Part shown: positions 28,381-38,068 of the stretch, in pieces
Position numbering within the stretch: the stretch's first letter is position 1
Layout: each line of letters begins with the position of its first letter
Assembly (NCBI GenBank): GCA_943788025.1
Contig: CALSOR010000003.1
Span: forward strand, 1-64,000
Direction of reading: 5' to 3'
Length of the DNA: 64,000 nucleotides
Source: JABAAE01 sp905480545
Lineage (GTDB): Bacteria; Planctomycetota; Planctomycetia; Pirellulales; Pirellulaceae
Notes under the pieces: model-generated
Databases searched by the model: none
The model's input: only the letters and a program-made list of their open reading frames with translations
Told to the model about the DNA's origin: nothing
Program-made: the position numbers and the translations under genes

Positions 28381-28636
28381 CAGTAACTGCTTCCGAGCGT
28401 TTATTTACGAAAATTAGATTCAAGGCTTTTTGGGTAATGGCAACTCAAATCGGCAAAATTCGTTTGTTGTTTTTAATAGAATTGCCAAATCGCGTAATTA
28501 TCGCTATTTGATTCAATGCCACTACTTTAGAATAGATGTGATTGGATTTGTTATTTTGGGTCTGCGTGATTCTTCGGTGAAATCATGCCGATGTAGGCCC
28601 GAGTCGGTTTCTAGTGTTTAAATTTACCATTCGGCG

Positions 28637-29134
28637 ATGAGCAACAAGTTTGATCCGTACTTCGAATGGCTGAATATATCGCCGGCTGAGCAGCCTGCAG
28701 ATTATTATCGGTTGCTGGGCCTGGAAATGTTTGAGTCGGATCAAGATTCGATCCGGGATCATGCGGATGAGCGAATGGAAATCGTCCGGCGGTATCACAA
28801 TGGAAAGTACAGTAGGTATTCACAGCGGATCTTAAATGAAATCTCGGCCGCCCGAAGTTGTCTGTTGAAAGAAAAGTTGCGGCGAATCTACGACGCCAAA
28901 CTCAAAAAGATCAATGCGGAAAAGCAACTGCCTCCCTTGGAAATGGCCGCAGATCTCTCGGCGGTTACCGAAATGCCCGAAGATTACGACCCGTTTAAAG
29001 GAACCGCAATCTTAGAGGATGGAAAGGATCTGTTGGAGCCGGCCGCACAAGAATCAGGTTGGTTGAAGGTGATTGTCGTCAGCATTGTGGTCATCATCAT
29101 ATTGGCGTTTTGCAGCATAATTGTTTTGAAATAA
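28637..29134 (+). CDS. Degenerate J-domain-like protein with C-terminal membrane anchor
   Basis: This 165-residue protein opens with the planctomycete motif Phe-Asp-Pro-Tyr-x-x-Trp-Leu, then a four-helix J-like segment: Tyr-Tyr-Arg-Leu-Leu-Gly-Leu, Arg-Arg-Tyr-His-Asn-Gly-Lys-Tyr, Leu-Asn-Glu-Ile-Ser-Ala-Ala-Arg and Arg-Ile-Tyr-Asp-Ala-Lys-Leu. The catalytic His-Pro-Asp of true DnaJ is absent, so it cannot stimulate DnaK in the usual way. An acidic linker leads to one membrane helix at about residues 141-164. It would sit in the membrane with the J-like domain in the cytoplasm. It precedes sucA by about 300 bases, and co-transcription is uncertain. Confidence 0.75.
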   Translation: MSNKFDPYFEWLNISPAEQPADYYRLLGLEMFESDQDSIRDHADERMEIVRRYHNGKYSRYSQRILNEISAARSCLLKEKLRRIYDAKLKKINAEKQLPPLEMAADLSAVTEMPEDYDPFKGTAILEDGKDLLEPAAQESGWLKVIVVSIVVIIILAFCSIIVLK

Positions 29135-29441
29135 CAGAATGAGCAAAGCAAACAGATCGAATGAGTGACAAAACAATCTGTTTATTTGAAATATGAAGGA
29201 AGAAACCGGAAAATTGGCAGATTCCTACCGATAGCCGATTCGAAAAATTCGTTACCACGGTTATATTCTATCTAGGAAGGACTTTGCCGAGTCAATTCCG
29301 CCGGAAAGTAGACGTTCTGTAGAATCGTTCGCCCTAAACTTTCCGAGGAATATTCGGTAGGTGAACCGAGTGCACGATTTTTTACGGTCCTAGCAGACTG
29401 CCCCGGAACAATGGCCGAATCTCAAAGCCGGTCGATGAAGC
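29135..29441. other. Leader region of sucA
   Basis: There are 307 bases between the J-like gene and sucA without any coding frame worth noting. It is the likely site of the sucAB promoter, but no box pair is convincing. Confidence 0.4.
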
Positions 29442-32231
29442 ATGAATCAAATGAACGTATTCAGTAGCGACTATGTCGAAGAGTTGTTCAGTCAATTCTT
29501 AAACGATCCAAATAGCGTTTCTGAGGAATGGCAGCACTATTTTGCTTCCATGTCCAACGGAGCCGCTGATGTTGCGGATCTGACTGGCGGCACAATGCAC
29601 AACGCCAAAACAGGCCGTTCTGAGAGCGGTAATTCAGAATCCTTAGGCATTGCGCAGCTGCAAGATCGGGTCGATCAATTGGTGCGGGGCTTCCGAGTTC
29701 GAGGGCATTTGGCAGCCCGCCTTGATCCGCTTCGTCTCAAAGAAGTAGACAACCCTGAACTCAATCCCGAGTTCTATGGTCTTCTTCCGAGCGATATGGA
29801 CAAGAAATTCTCGACACGAACGATCAATGGAACCAATGTTCGTCGACTCGAAGAGATTGTTCAGCAGCTTCGTTCGACGTACTGTCGATATATCGGTGTG
29901 CAGTTTATGCACATTGACGACCACCATGTGCGCGACTGGTTGCAAAAGCGGATGGAGGGAACGGAGAATCGCAAGACGCTTTCTCGGGAAATGCAACTGC
30001 GGATTCTGACGCGGTTAACCGACGCAGTAATCTTTGAAGAGTATGTTCGGCGTAAATTTGTGGGGGCGAAGACTTTTTCGCTTGAGGGTGCAGAGAGCCT
30101 GATTCCTCTTCTTGACCTAACGCTTGAGAAGGCTGGTGAGCACGGAATCAAAAACATGGTGATTGGGATGGCGCACCGTGGTCGCCTTAATGTCCTGGCC
30201 AATATTATGGGGAAACGTGCGGAAAATATCTTTTGGACGTTCAATGATCCCAAGCCAGAAGATCATCTTGGAACGGGAGACGTGCTCTATCATTTAGGGC
30301 ACAGTTCCGATTGGACGACCTCGACCAATCAGAATGTCCATCTCTCACTTTGTTTCAATCCGAGTCATTTGGAGTTTGTGAATCCGGTCGCCCTTGGAAG
30401 ATGTCGGGCCAAGCAGGATCGTGCCGGTGACGAAACTCGCGACGAATCAATGACCCTTTTGATTCATGGTGACGCGGCATTCGCTGGCGAAGGTGTCGTT
30501 CAAGAGACATTAAACATGAGCGAATTGCCCGGCTACACCACGGGCGGTACTCTGCATGTCATTGTGAATAATCAGATCGGATTTACGACGCCCATGGAAG
30601 AAGGTCGTTCGTGTACTTACGCAAGTGACGTTGCGAAAATGTTGCAAATTCCGATATTTCATGTGAACGGCGAGGATCCAGAAGCAGTCGCCCAAGTCAT
30701 CGAATTGGCAATGGAATTCAGAAAAGAATTTCATCGCGATGTTGTCATCGACATGTACTGCTATCGTCGATTGGGACATAACGAATCAGACGAGCCGCGA
30801 TTTACTCAGCCGGTGATGTATCGTCAAATTGATGAACGGCCAACCGTTCGCGATAGCTACTTGGAAAAGCTGTTGAAAATGAATGGTATATCTCGCGATG
30901 AAGCGGACAAGATCGCTGAACGCAGAAAGCAGCAGCTGGATAAGGACTTTGAGAAATCCAAAAACACGCAATACGAAGCTGACATCCAAACGATGGAAGG
31001 GGTGTGGAGTGGTTACACGGGTGGACCTGAAGATTTAACGGATGATGAATCGACCGGCATTGGTGCAGAGGCCATTCGCGACGTGATTGAAGGGATCGCG
31101 ACTGTTCCCGAGACTTTTAATCTCAATCCAAAACTTCGAAGATTGATGGAGCACCGCCGCGAGATGTCTACCGGTGATCGTCCTGTCGATTGGGCGACGG
31201 CAGAATTGGCGGCATTTGGTTCGCTTGCAGTGGAAGGGCATGGAATTCGACTTTCCGGTCAGGATTGTGGTCGCGGAACATTTAGTCAGCGTCATGCCGT
31301 TCTTTCCGACTCTAACTCGGGTGGTCGCTACTGTTCTCTCCAATTCCTTGACGAAAATCAGGGCAAGGTAGAAATCATTAACAGTCCGCTCAGTGAAACG
31401 GGTGTGCTTGGGTTCGATTACGGTTACAGTCTTGACAGTCCTGACAAGTTGATCCTCTGGGAGGCCCAGTTTGGTGACTTCTGGAACGCGGGACAGGTGA
31501 TTGTTGACCAGTTTATCGCCAGTGCAGAGGATAAATGGGATCGGTTGAGTGGTTTGGTCATGCTTTTGCCGCACGGATTTGAAGGCGCAGGGCCGGAGCA
31601 TAGCTCTGCTCGAATCGAAAGGTTCCTCCTACTGAGTGCCGAGCACAACATGCAGATTTGCATTCCGACCACTGCTGCCCAGCATTTTCATCTTCTTCGA
31701 CGACAGATGAAGCGAAAGTGGCGGAAGCCTTTGGTTGTTTTTACGCCGAAAAGTCTCCTGCGTGAGCCCCGAGTGATGTCCGGTCTTGATGAATTTGTCG
31801 ATGGAAAATTCCAGCGGCTGATTGTCGATGATATCGGTGAAAAACCGCCTGAAAAAGTGTTGATTGGTTCAGGAAAAGTCTGTGTTGATATGCTTAAGGC
31901 ATTGGAAGAAGATAACAGCGAACGGGAATTACGACTGATTCGGCTCGAGCAGCTTTATCCGCTTCCGCAGGAAGAATTGGAAAATGCGCTTTCCGACGTC
32001 CCAGAAAACACGCCTATATTTTGGGTTCAAGAGGAGCCGAAGAATATGGGTGCGTGGCCGTTTATCCGATTTAACTTTGGCGATACGCTGTTCGGGAAAT
32101 GGCCACTCAAAGTGATTTGTCGCCCTGAATCAGCGAGTCCGTCGACCGGATCAAAGAAATCTCACAAAATCGAACAGGACGCCCTTATCGATCGGGCGCT
32201 CCAGGTCATTGAAAAGCCTCTTTTTGCTTAG
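29442..32231 (+). CDS. sucA: 2-Oxoglutarate dehydrogenase E1 component
   Basis: This is a 929-residue thiamine-diphosphate enzyme that decarboxylates 2-oxoglutarate in the TCA cycle and transfers the succinyl group to E2. The N-terminal E2-binding helix (YVEELFSQFLNDPNSVSEEW) is present. The HRGRLNVLAN segment is near residue 245, a His-Leu-Gly-Thr-Gly-Asp-Val-Leu-Tyr-His-Leu-Gly-His segment is near 280, and the thiamine-binding region Gly-Asp-Ala-Ala-Phe-Ala-Gly-Glu-Gly is near 346. The transketolase-type pyrimidine domain with GQDCGRGTFSQRHAV lies near 605. Length fits the family. sucB follows 85 bases downstream; no lpd (E3) gene lies in the window. Confidence 0.97.
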   Translation: MNQMNVFSSDYVEELFSQFLNDPNSVSEEWQHYFASMSNGAADVADLTGGTMHNAKTGRSESGNSESLGIAQLQDRVDQLVRGFRVRGHLAARLDPLRLKEVDNPELNPEFYGLLPSDMDKKFSTRTINGTNVRRLEEIVQQLRSTYCRYIGVQFMHIDDHHVRDWLQKRMEGTENRKTLSREMQLRILTRLTDAVIFEEYVRRKFVGAKTFSLEGAESLIPLLDLTLEKAGEHGIKNMVIGMAHRGRLNVLANIMGKRAENIFWTFNDPKPEDHLGTGDVLYHLGHSSDWTTSTNQNVHLSLCFNPSHLEFVNPVALGRCRAKQDRAGDETRDESMTLLIHGDAAFAGEGVVQETLNMSELPGYTTGGTLHVIVNNQIGFTTPMEEGRSCTYASDVAKMLQIPIFHVNGEDPEAVAQVIELAMEFRKEFHRDVVIDMYCYRRLGHNESDEPRFTQPVMYRQIDERPTVRDSYLEKLLKMNGISRDEADKIAERRKQQLDKDFEKSKNTQYEADIQTMEGVWSGYTGGPEDLTDDESTGIGAEAIRDVIEGIATVPETFNLNPKLRRLMEHRREMSTGDRPVDWATAELAAFGSLAVEGHGIRLSGQDCGRGTFSQRHAVLSDSNSGGRYCSLQFLDENQGKVEIINSPLSETGVLGFDYGYSLDSPDKLILWEAQFGDFWNAGQVIVDQFIASAEDKWDRLSGLVMLLPHGFEGAGPEHSSARIERFLLLSAEHNMQICIPTTAAQHFHLLRRQMKRKWRKPLVVFTPKSLLREPRVMSGLDEFVDGKFQRLIVDDIGEKPPEKVLIGSGKVCVDMLKALEEDNSERELRLIRLEQLYPLPQEELENALSDVPENTPIFWVQEEPKNMGAWPFIRFNFGDTLFGKWPLKVICRPESASPSTGSKKSHKIEQDALIDRALQVIEKPLFA

Positions 32232-32316
32232 TTCATCGATTGGGTTACTAATCGGACGCAATAAAATTTTGTTCTTTTCATCTTTAAACTAAATCTTAAA
32301 AACAAAACTGAATCCC

Positions 32317-33567
32317 ATGATTGAAATCAAGGTTCCCGAACTTGGCGAGTCTATCCAGGAAGTCCAAATTCTTCAATGGTTGAAGAAAGAGGGCGAGTTT
32401 GTAGAGCGAGATGAAGATTTAGTCGAAGTCGAAACTGAGAAAGCTTCGCAAGTGATTCCTTCGCCCGAAAGCGGAATCATCATGGCGGTGAACGCGAATG
32501 ATGGGGAATTTGCAAAAGTTGGTGACGTGATCGCAACTTTGGAAAAATCGGACAAGCCAGCAGCGTTTGCGGTAGCGGCTGGAGCAGATTCAAACACAGC
32601 CAACGAGACTGCAACGGTTTCCAATGGTGATGCGATTGTGATGCCTGCGGCTGAACGTGTTCTTGCTGAGTACAAGCTGAACGCAGATCAAATCACGGCG
32701 ACCGGTCCCGGTGGGCGGCTGCTGAAAGAGGATGTGCTCGCATTCGTCAAACAAAATGATTTGCAGGTGGGTGGCGGTGTTCCACCCAAGTCTCGTGCCA
32801 TTCCCGCTCCGGCGGCATCGGAAAAACCGGCGGCACCCGCACCAAGTGTTCCAAAAGTGGTCGGTGATCGCTCGGAAGAGACCAAGCCGATGTCGATGAT
32901 TCGACGCACTATTGCAGCCCGTTTGGTCGAAGCACAGCAAACCGCCGCACTGTTGACGACGTTCAACGAAGTCAACATGGAACCGGTAATGTCGCTGCGT
33001 TCAAAGTACAAGGAGCCGTTTCTGAATAAGCATGGCGTGAAGCTTGGATTCATGTCGTTTTTCGCGAAAGCGGCGGTTGAGGCGTTAGGCCGATTCCCTG
33101 CCATCAATGCGGAAATTCGCGGTAACGAAATCGTTTATCGAAGCTACAAAGATGTTGGCATTGCAATCGGTGGCGGGAAAGGGCTGGTCGTTCCCGTACT
33201 TCGGAATTGCGAGAAAATGACGTTTGCCGAAATTGAAATGGCTATCGGTGCGTTTGGTGCCAAAGCGAAAGATAACAAACTGACACCTGCGGAACTGGAA
33301 GGTGGAACGTTTACTATCAGTAATGGCGGTGTCTACGGATCGTTGTTATCCACTCCGATCGTCAATCCACCACAAAGCGGTATCCTTGGATTGCACACGA
33401 TTCAGGAGCGACCCATTGCGGAAAATGGTCAAGTCGTCATCAAACCAATGATGTACATCGCACTGACCTATGATCATCGGATTGTTGACGGACGCGAAGC
33501 TGTAATGTTCCTGAAAACGATTAAAGAAGTCATGGAAGAGCCTGCTCGATTGTTCCTCGAAGTTTAG
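32317..33567 (+). CDS. sucB: 2-Oxoglutarate dehydrogenase E2 (dihydrolipoyllysine succinyltransferase)
   Basis: This 416-residue core of the 2-oxoglutarate dehydrogenase complex transfers succinyl from lipoate to CoA. The N-terminal lipoyl domain carries the Glu-Thr-Glu-Lys-Ala site with lipoylated Lys42. A variable linker, a peripheral E1/E3-binding domain (residues about 108-146, with GPGGRLLKEDVLAF) and an Ala/Pro-rich hinge follow. The catalytic domain ends with Asp-His-Arg-Ile-Val-Asp-Gly-Arg near residue 388, which contains the active-site His. It is in tandem with sucA and almost certainly co-transcribed. Confidence 0.97.
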   Translation: MIEIKVPELGESIQEVQILQWLKKEGEFVERDEDLVEVETEKASQVIPSPESGIIMAVNANDGEFAKVGDVIATLEKSDKPAAFAVAAGADSNTANETATVSNGDAIVMPAAERVLAEYKLNADQITATGPGGRLLKEDVLAFVKQNDLQVGGGVPPKSRAIPAPAASEKPAAPAPSVPKVVGDRSEETKPMSMIRRTIAARLVEAQQTAALLTTFNEVNMEPVMSLRSKYKEPFLNKHGVKLGFMSFFAKAAVEALGRFPAINAEIRGNEIVYRSYKDVGIAIGGGKGLVVPVLRNCEKMTFAEIEMAIGAFGAKAKDNKLTPAELEGGTFTISNGGVYGSLLSTPIVNPPQSGILGLHTIQERPIAENGQVVIKPMMYIALTYDHRIVDGREAVMFLKTIKEVMEEPARLFLEV

Positions 33568-33815
33568 GCGTATCGATCGGGACAATGCAGCTGAGAAACG
33601 GTCCTTGATTGGTTTTGTGTGATTATATGAGATGGACGCTCTTTGCTTTTGGTTGGTTGTCCAATTAGCCTGATCGTCTAGCACGATTAAAATCGAAAAA
33701 ATTCAAGTATTCGGAAGCCGCATGATTCCGTTCGCTGGTTTTCCTGAGTGTGTGAAATGCCGTTCAAGAGTCATGCTTTTTATTTGTTAATCAGACACGT
33801 TTTCTAGAGAAAAAA

Positions 33816-34355
33816 ATGCAATTGAAATTTACCACGGCTGGCATTTTGGGTTGCGTTCTTTTGAGCATCGGTGCAGGGCTAAGGGGAGATGATACCTCGG
33901 AAAAACGTGTTCTAAACCCAAAAGACAAGTCCGTAAAAAAGGTTGAAAGCAATAGCACGTTCGGCGGCTATTCCAAAACATCGATTTTTTATCTTTTTAG
34001 TAAGAAAAGTGCGATCTTAAGCGTAGTGATCGACAACACGAGCAAGGATTTCCCGGCAACAGCCACGATCTATTCCTTTCCCGATACTGTAAAGGAAGAG
34101 GGCCTGAAAAAATGGGTTAACAATCAAACCTCCGATGCTCTTTTTGCTGATGCTCCGGAGCCAACATCCAAAAAGGCGGTTGGCGATGGCGTTTTCAAAA
34201 TCAAAAAACGCAAGCTGGTGATGACAACATCCGACCGAACTGGAAAGTATGACAAATATGAAGTCGAGTTTAAGTTTGCGAAAATGGGTTTAGTTGCAGG
34301 CTTCGAAATCAAAAGCTTCTCGGAAAAAGCGACCGTTTTCCTGAAGCAGCAATGA
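33816..34355 (+). CDS. Small secreted protein of unknown function
   Basis: This 179-residue frame has a signal peptide (about residues 1-24, cleaved near Gly-Leu-Arg-Gly-Asp). A Lys-rich, beta-strand-like mature part follows, with no domain I recognise. Composition (many Lys, Thr, Ser; hydrophobic/polar alternation) and the ATG after TAGAGAAAAAA support a real gene. It lies 248 bases after sucB and is probably separately transcribed. Confidence 0.65.
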   Translation: MQLKFTTAGILGCVLLSIGAGLRGDDTSEKRVLNPKDKSVKKVESNSTFGGYSKTSIFYLFSKKSAILSVVIDNTSKDFPATATIYSFPDTVKEEGLKKWVNNQTSDALFADAPEPTSKKAVGDGVFKIKKRKLVMTTSDRTGKYDKYEVEFKFAKMGLVAGFEIKSFSEKATVFLKQQ

Positions 34356-34638
34356 ATTTGAAGGACAACGTGCTTCGCAGCTCTTTCCTTGCCTCCGGGT
34401 GAATTTAATCCCATTTAAACTATGCAGGTCTCATTGGGCTTCACCCTGGTTCGGTTGGATGGGTACGTCCCACATCTGGATTGAGTGGTTTTCTCAGCCT
34501 GCCATTTCTCAGTCTGTGTTTTATTTGCCCGAGCGAACGTCAGTCGGATTTTTTCAGGACGCGGGTTGCCGCGTCAACTCAACGCATCACGTGCTTTTCT
34601 GATTCTAAAAAGTACCGCGGTGTTTGGGTTTGACGATG

Positions 34639-35532
34639 TTAAGCGGCTCTGCTCTTGGGTGCTTCCACTCTTGCCTTTGCTGGTGCAATAAACGAAACAA
34701 GCTGTTTAAGGATCCGAGGGAAATCGCGAACGAACGGAAGCAGCGTCATTCGATTGATTCGTTTGAGTTTGCCTAAGTCAGTAATTCGGTGCGTCGGAAC
34801 CGATCCACGAATATAGTGGGTACCTCCGGCAAGCTTAATGTTGTTCTTGGCTTCTGTGCCGGTAATGTAAGCTTGCATCCGTCCACCCACATGCCCGTAA
34901 TCGTGGTTTTGGTGCCCTGCGAAGATCTGATTTGTCGCGTCGATCACGGGGGTTCCAGACGTCGCTGCGGTGGCAACCATCCAGCTATCCCAGTTACCAC
35001 GACCGATCGAAAATGCGGGTATTTTTCGATATTGCGAATTAGAAAAAATAAAGTAATCCTTGCAGAGAATTGACGCCAACTCGCCGTTCTCCACGGCTAC
35101 GTCCGCAATCTTTGATTCCCAGTCCGTTGTAAAGTCAATTAGAGCCTCCTGTTCAAAGTCTTGTCGCATGCCGATGGCAAGGAATTCTTTTACTGCCAGG
35201 CTGTTTATCGAGTCAACGAAGCGCAGGATTGAACTGGTTAAAATGATGTCGGAATTTACGTACATCAAGATTGGGGCGTTTGACTCGCGATGAGCGGTTT
35301 CAAATACGCTATCCAATAATGGCGTTCCACTTTGATTTTTTTTCAGATGAGGAACATGTTTTAAGGATAATTCGTTGGCGATTTCAGATACGCCTACTTC
35401 GTCACCCATTAAAATCACCTCTAGCTCATTTGATAGCAAGCTCCAGCTTTTGATTGCATTTCTCTGAATGATTGCGGTATGACCTTCGAACGGTTTCGGT
35501 ACTGCGAAGATCGTAAGTTTCTTTGTTTTCAA
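34639..35532 (-). CDS. Putative GT-A fold glycosyltransferase
   Basis: This 297-residue protein begins with a beta-strand-rich segment (KKLTIFAVPKPF), followed by Leu-Glu-Val-Ile-Leu-Met-Gly-Asp. The Met-Tyr-Val-Asn-Ser-Asp-Ile segment near residue 91 is in the position of the metal-binding DxD motif of GT-A glycosyltransferases. A later Arg-Gly-Asn-Trp-Asp-Ser-Trp and the Gly-His-Gln-Asn-His-Asp-Tyr segment resemble those of capsule or polysaccharide transferases. The frame has no ATG near the beginning; it opens with TTG 35532 (Leu-Lys-Thr), so the start is uncertain. The basic C-terminus may contact membrane. It is a single gene with no biosynthetic cluster around it. Confidence 0.65.
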   Translation of the reverse strand: MKTKKLTIFAVPKPFEGHTAIIQRNAIKSWSLLSNELEVILMGDEVGVSEIANELSLKHVPHLKKNQSGTPLLDSVFETAHRESNAPILMYVNSDIILTSSILRFVDSINSLAVKEFLAIGMRQDFEQEALIDFTTDWESKIADVAVENGELASILCKDYFIFSNSQYRKIPAFSIGRGNWDSWMVATAATSGTPVIDATNQIFAGHQNHDYGHVGGRMQAYITGTEAKNNIKLAGGTHYIRGSVPTHRITDLGKLKRINRMTLLPFVRDFPRILKQLVSFIAPAKARVEAPKSRAA

Positions 35533-36440
35533 GATTCTGACTCACAATGGAAATTTTTGAGACGAAGGTCGATGCTGTCAGAGATTCAAACTAAAACATC
35601 GTCACGTTAAAGGGTGAAATTTTCTTCGGCAATATGCGAATCGAGCGAAAGGTGTTTTTGGCGATCCTGAAAAAAAATTGTCATTCGCGTTTTTTACACC
35701 CAATTAATTTTTGATTGGCATCTTTCCCGTAATGGCAAAGTCCTGTGACGGAGTAGCCTATTGAAAGCGGAACGGTGTCAAAATTAAAGCTTCGCAATCT
35801 GAACATCGACTTCGGACGTTGTCTATTTCTGAATGGTGTGAAGGTTCGCGTACGATCTGATGTGGTTTTTGCTGCCCCAGCGTTCCTATGTTGGGGAACG
35901 TTCTGCGGTCGAAGAAGAATTGATATGCCGTGCGTGTTTCGGCCATCGATCAAATAAAGAACGATTTACGAGCGGTATGCTTGGGAAACGAAATGAGGTT
36001 CCCGAACGCTAGCATTGATGGGGTGGTTCTGAGCAGCTGTTGATACGCTTTTGATATGGGTTAAGAGAAAAGGCGAATCGAATTCAAACGTTTTTGGAAC
36101 GAGGGTCAAAATACCTGAATTGTTTGTTAGGTCTGGAGAGCAATTCGTAGCTGGCCAGAAAATGTAAACGAATACAAGCGGTAAAATCCAGAAAGTGAAT
36201 TTTAGTTTTCGTAATCAAAAACGCACCCAGTGATCGAACGCGACATGCAGCGTTTGAACGGGAAAAGAATGCATGATGCTAAATTTTATTTGCAATATAG
36301 CGATTGGAGCGAGGTCATCTCGCAACCTCTATGACCCAACACCAAACGCTTCCGCTATTGATCAGCGAAGTCGCAGCTTGTTTGTGTTACTTTGCCGATT
36401 TCCGTTTCACGCAACTTCTTTGAGGAACCATGTTTCGTTG
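35533..36440. other. Long region without recognisable genes
   Basis: This 908-base stretch upstream of the glycosyltransferase-like gene and downstream of pyk has only short, unsupported frames. I recognise no RNA gene or repeat in it. Confidence 0.45.
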
Positions 36441-37889
36441 CTACGAGATATGACCGACGATGATCATGTCGTGGGCCTTTTCGATTGAGTCGCTGTCGGT
36501 GACAAAAACGACCGAATCGCCGACGTCCAAATCAGGTTCCGTTTTCGCCCATTGATTGATCATTTCATGAAGTTGGACGGTTTGATTGATGTCAATTCCG
36601 TTGAGAGGAATGATTCCCCAATACATACACATCTTCCGGACCGTTTCCGGCGAGTTGGAAATGGCGACGGTCGGAATTAAATCGCGGTGCTTTGATTTGA
36701 GTAGGGCGCTGTCGCCGTCTTCCGTCCCGATGACGACAAGCTTTGCTTCAATCTCGTTCGCGATTAACGCGGCGGCAGTGACGACCGCGTCGCTGATCCT
36801 TCGGGTTCCATGGTTCTCTTCGTCTTGGTTCGCCCAATTTACGCTACCTGCTACCATGGTTTCGATGCTGAGCATGATTCGGTACATGGTACCAACGGCA
36901 TCTTCAGGGAATTCACCTATTGCCGTTTCGCCCGAGAGCATACAGGCATCGGCGCCATCGAGAATCGCGTTGGCAACGTCGGAAACCTCTGCTCGGGTAG
37001 GCCGTTTGCTTGTGTGCATACTCTCGAGCATTTGGGTTGCAACGATGACGGGTTTGCCAAGTTCGGTGCACATGCTGATGATCACTTTTTGCGCGACCGC
37101 TGTCGCCTCAATGTCAATCTCCACGCCCAAGTCACCACGGGCAACCATGACCGCGTCCGTTGCTCGAATGATTTCCTCAAGATTTTCTAGCGCCTCAGGC
37201 TTTTCAATCTTTGCGACTAACGAAGCGTTTGAGCCTGCGTCTGTCACGATTTTTCGCAACTGGTTGATTTCATCTGCGTTTCGGACAAAGCTCAAACTAA
37301 TAAAATCGATGCCGTTTTTACTCGCCCAAATGGCGTTGGAGATATCGACTTCACCCAATGCCGGTGCGCTAAGCTTAACACCCGGTAGGTTGATGCCTTG
37401 CCGACTGCGAATCAGGCCACCTGATCGGACTTCACAGATTGCTGAATCGGCTTTTTTCTCGATAACTTTAACACGCACCAATCCGTCCGACAGCAGGATA
37501 TCGTTCCCTTCGACTACTTCGTCAATTAGGGGTTCGTATATGGAAACCAGATGGTGCGGCGAACCGGCAATTTCACCTCTCACAAATTCGAATCTTTGTC
37601 CTACCTCACATTCGATTGGTTCCTCTCCCAGATCACCCAGGCGAATTTTGGGACCGGCAAGATCCACCAATGTGGCGACTGGAATCCCTGTGACGTCACT
37701 CGCTTCCCGGATTTTGCCCAAAATTTCGCCGTGTGTTTTCTGGGTCCCGTGGGCCATATTTAGTCGAAAGATTGACACGCCTTCTCGGATGAGCTTGGTG
37801 AGCATATCGATTGAATCACAAGCCGGACCGACCGTAGCGACAATTTTGGTTCTCGCGAATTCTTTAAGGGGTTTGCGATGAATCGTCAT
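36441..37889 (-). CDS. pyk: Pyruvate kinase
   Basis: This 482-residue glycolytic enzyme converts phosphoenolpyruvate and ADP to pyruvate and ATP. Recognisable landmarks are KIVATVGPA at the N-terminus, FRLNMAHG, the Lys-Ile-Glu-Lys-Pro-Glu-Ala active-site lysine segment, MVARGDLGVEI with the metal/substrate loop, and Val-Ile-Val-Ala-Thr-Gln-Met-Leu-Glu-Ser-Met near residue 285. The C-terminal regulatory domain is present. The length is normal. It is transcribed alone, leftward. A 431-codon open frame on the opposite strand is a shadow of this gene. Confidence 0.96.
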   Translation of the reverse strand: MTIHRKPLKEFARTKIVATVGPACDSIDMLTKLIREGVSIFRLNMAHGTQKTHGEILGKIREASDVTGIPVATLVDLAGPKIRLGDLGEEPIECEVGQRFEFVRGEIAGSPHHLVSIYEPLIDEVVEGNDILLSDGLVRVKVIEKKADSAICEVRSGGLIRSRQGINLPGVKLSAPALGEVDISNAIWASKNGIDFISLSFVRNADEINQLRKIVTDAGSNASLVAKIEKPEALENLEEIIRATDAVMVARGDLGVEIDIEATAVAQKVIISMCTELGKPVIVATQMLESMHTSKRPTRAEVSDVANAILDGADACMLSGETAIGEFPEDAVGTMYRIMLSIETMVAGSVNWANQDEENHGTRRISDAVVTAAALIANEIEAKLVVIGTEDGDSALLKSKHRDLIPTVAISNSPETVRKMCMYWGIIPLNGIDINQTVQLHEMINQWAKTEPDLDVGDSVVFVTDSDSIEKAHDMIIVGHIS

Positions 37890-38068
37890 GTTTCTTTCCG
37901 ATGTGAAATGAGGCCAGAACGTATACCGATGATTTCTAACCGATTTTTCACATTCCGACGAGTGGGATATTCAATTGAATCGATGAATGGAGAGGAATGT
38001 GAAAATCTGATGTGAATCGAACAAATATTCAGGCTAAACTAAATGCGTTGTATCCATTGGAGTCATCT

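Noticed and set aside
36586..37881. 431-codon open frame opposite pyk
   Set aside because: It is the antisense of a well-supported pyruvate kinase gene. Its composition follows from codon bias on the other strand, and no start signal or domain is visible.
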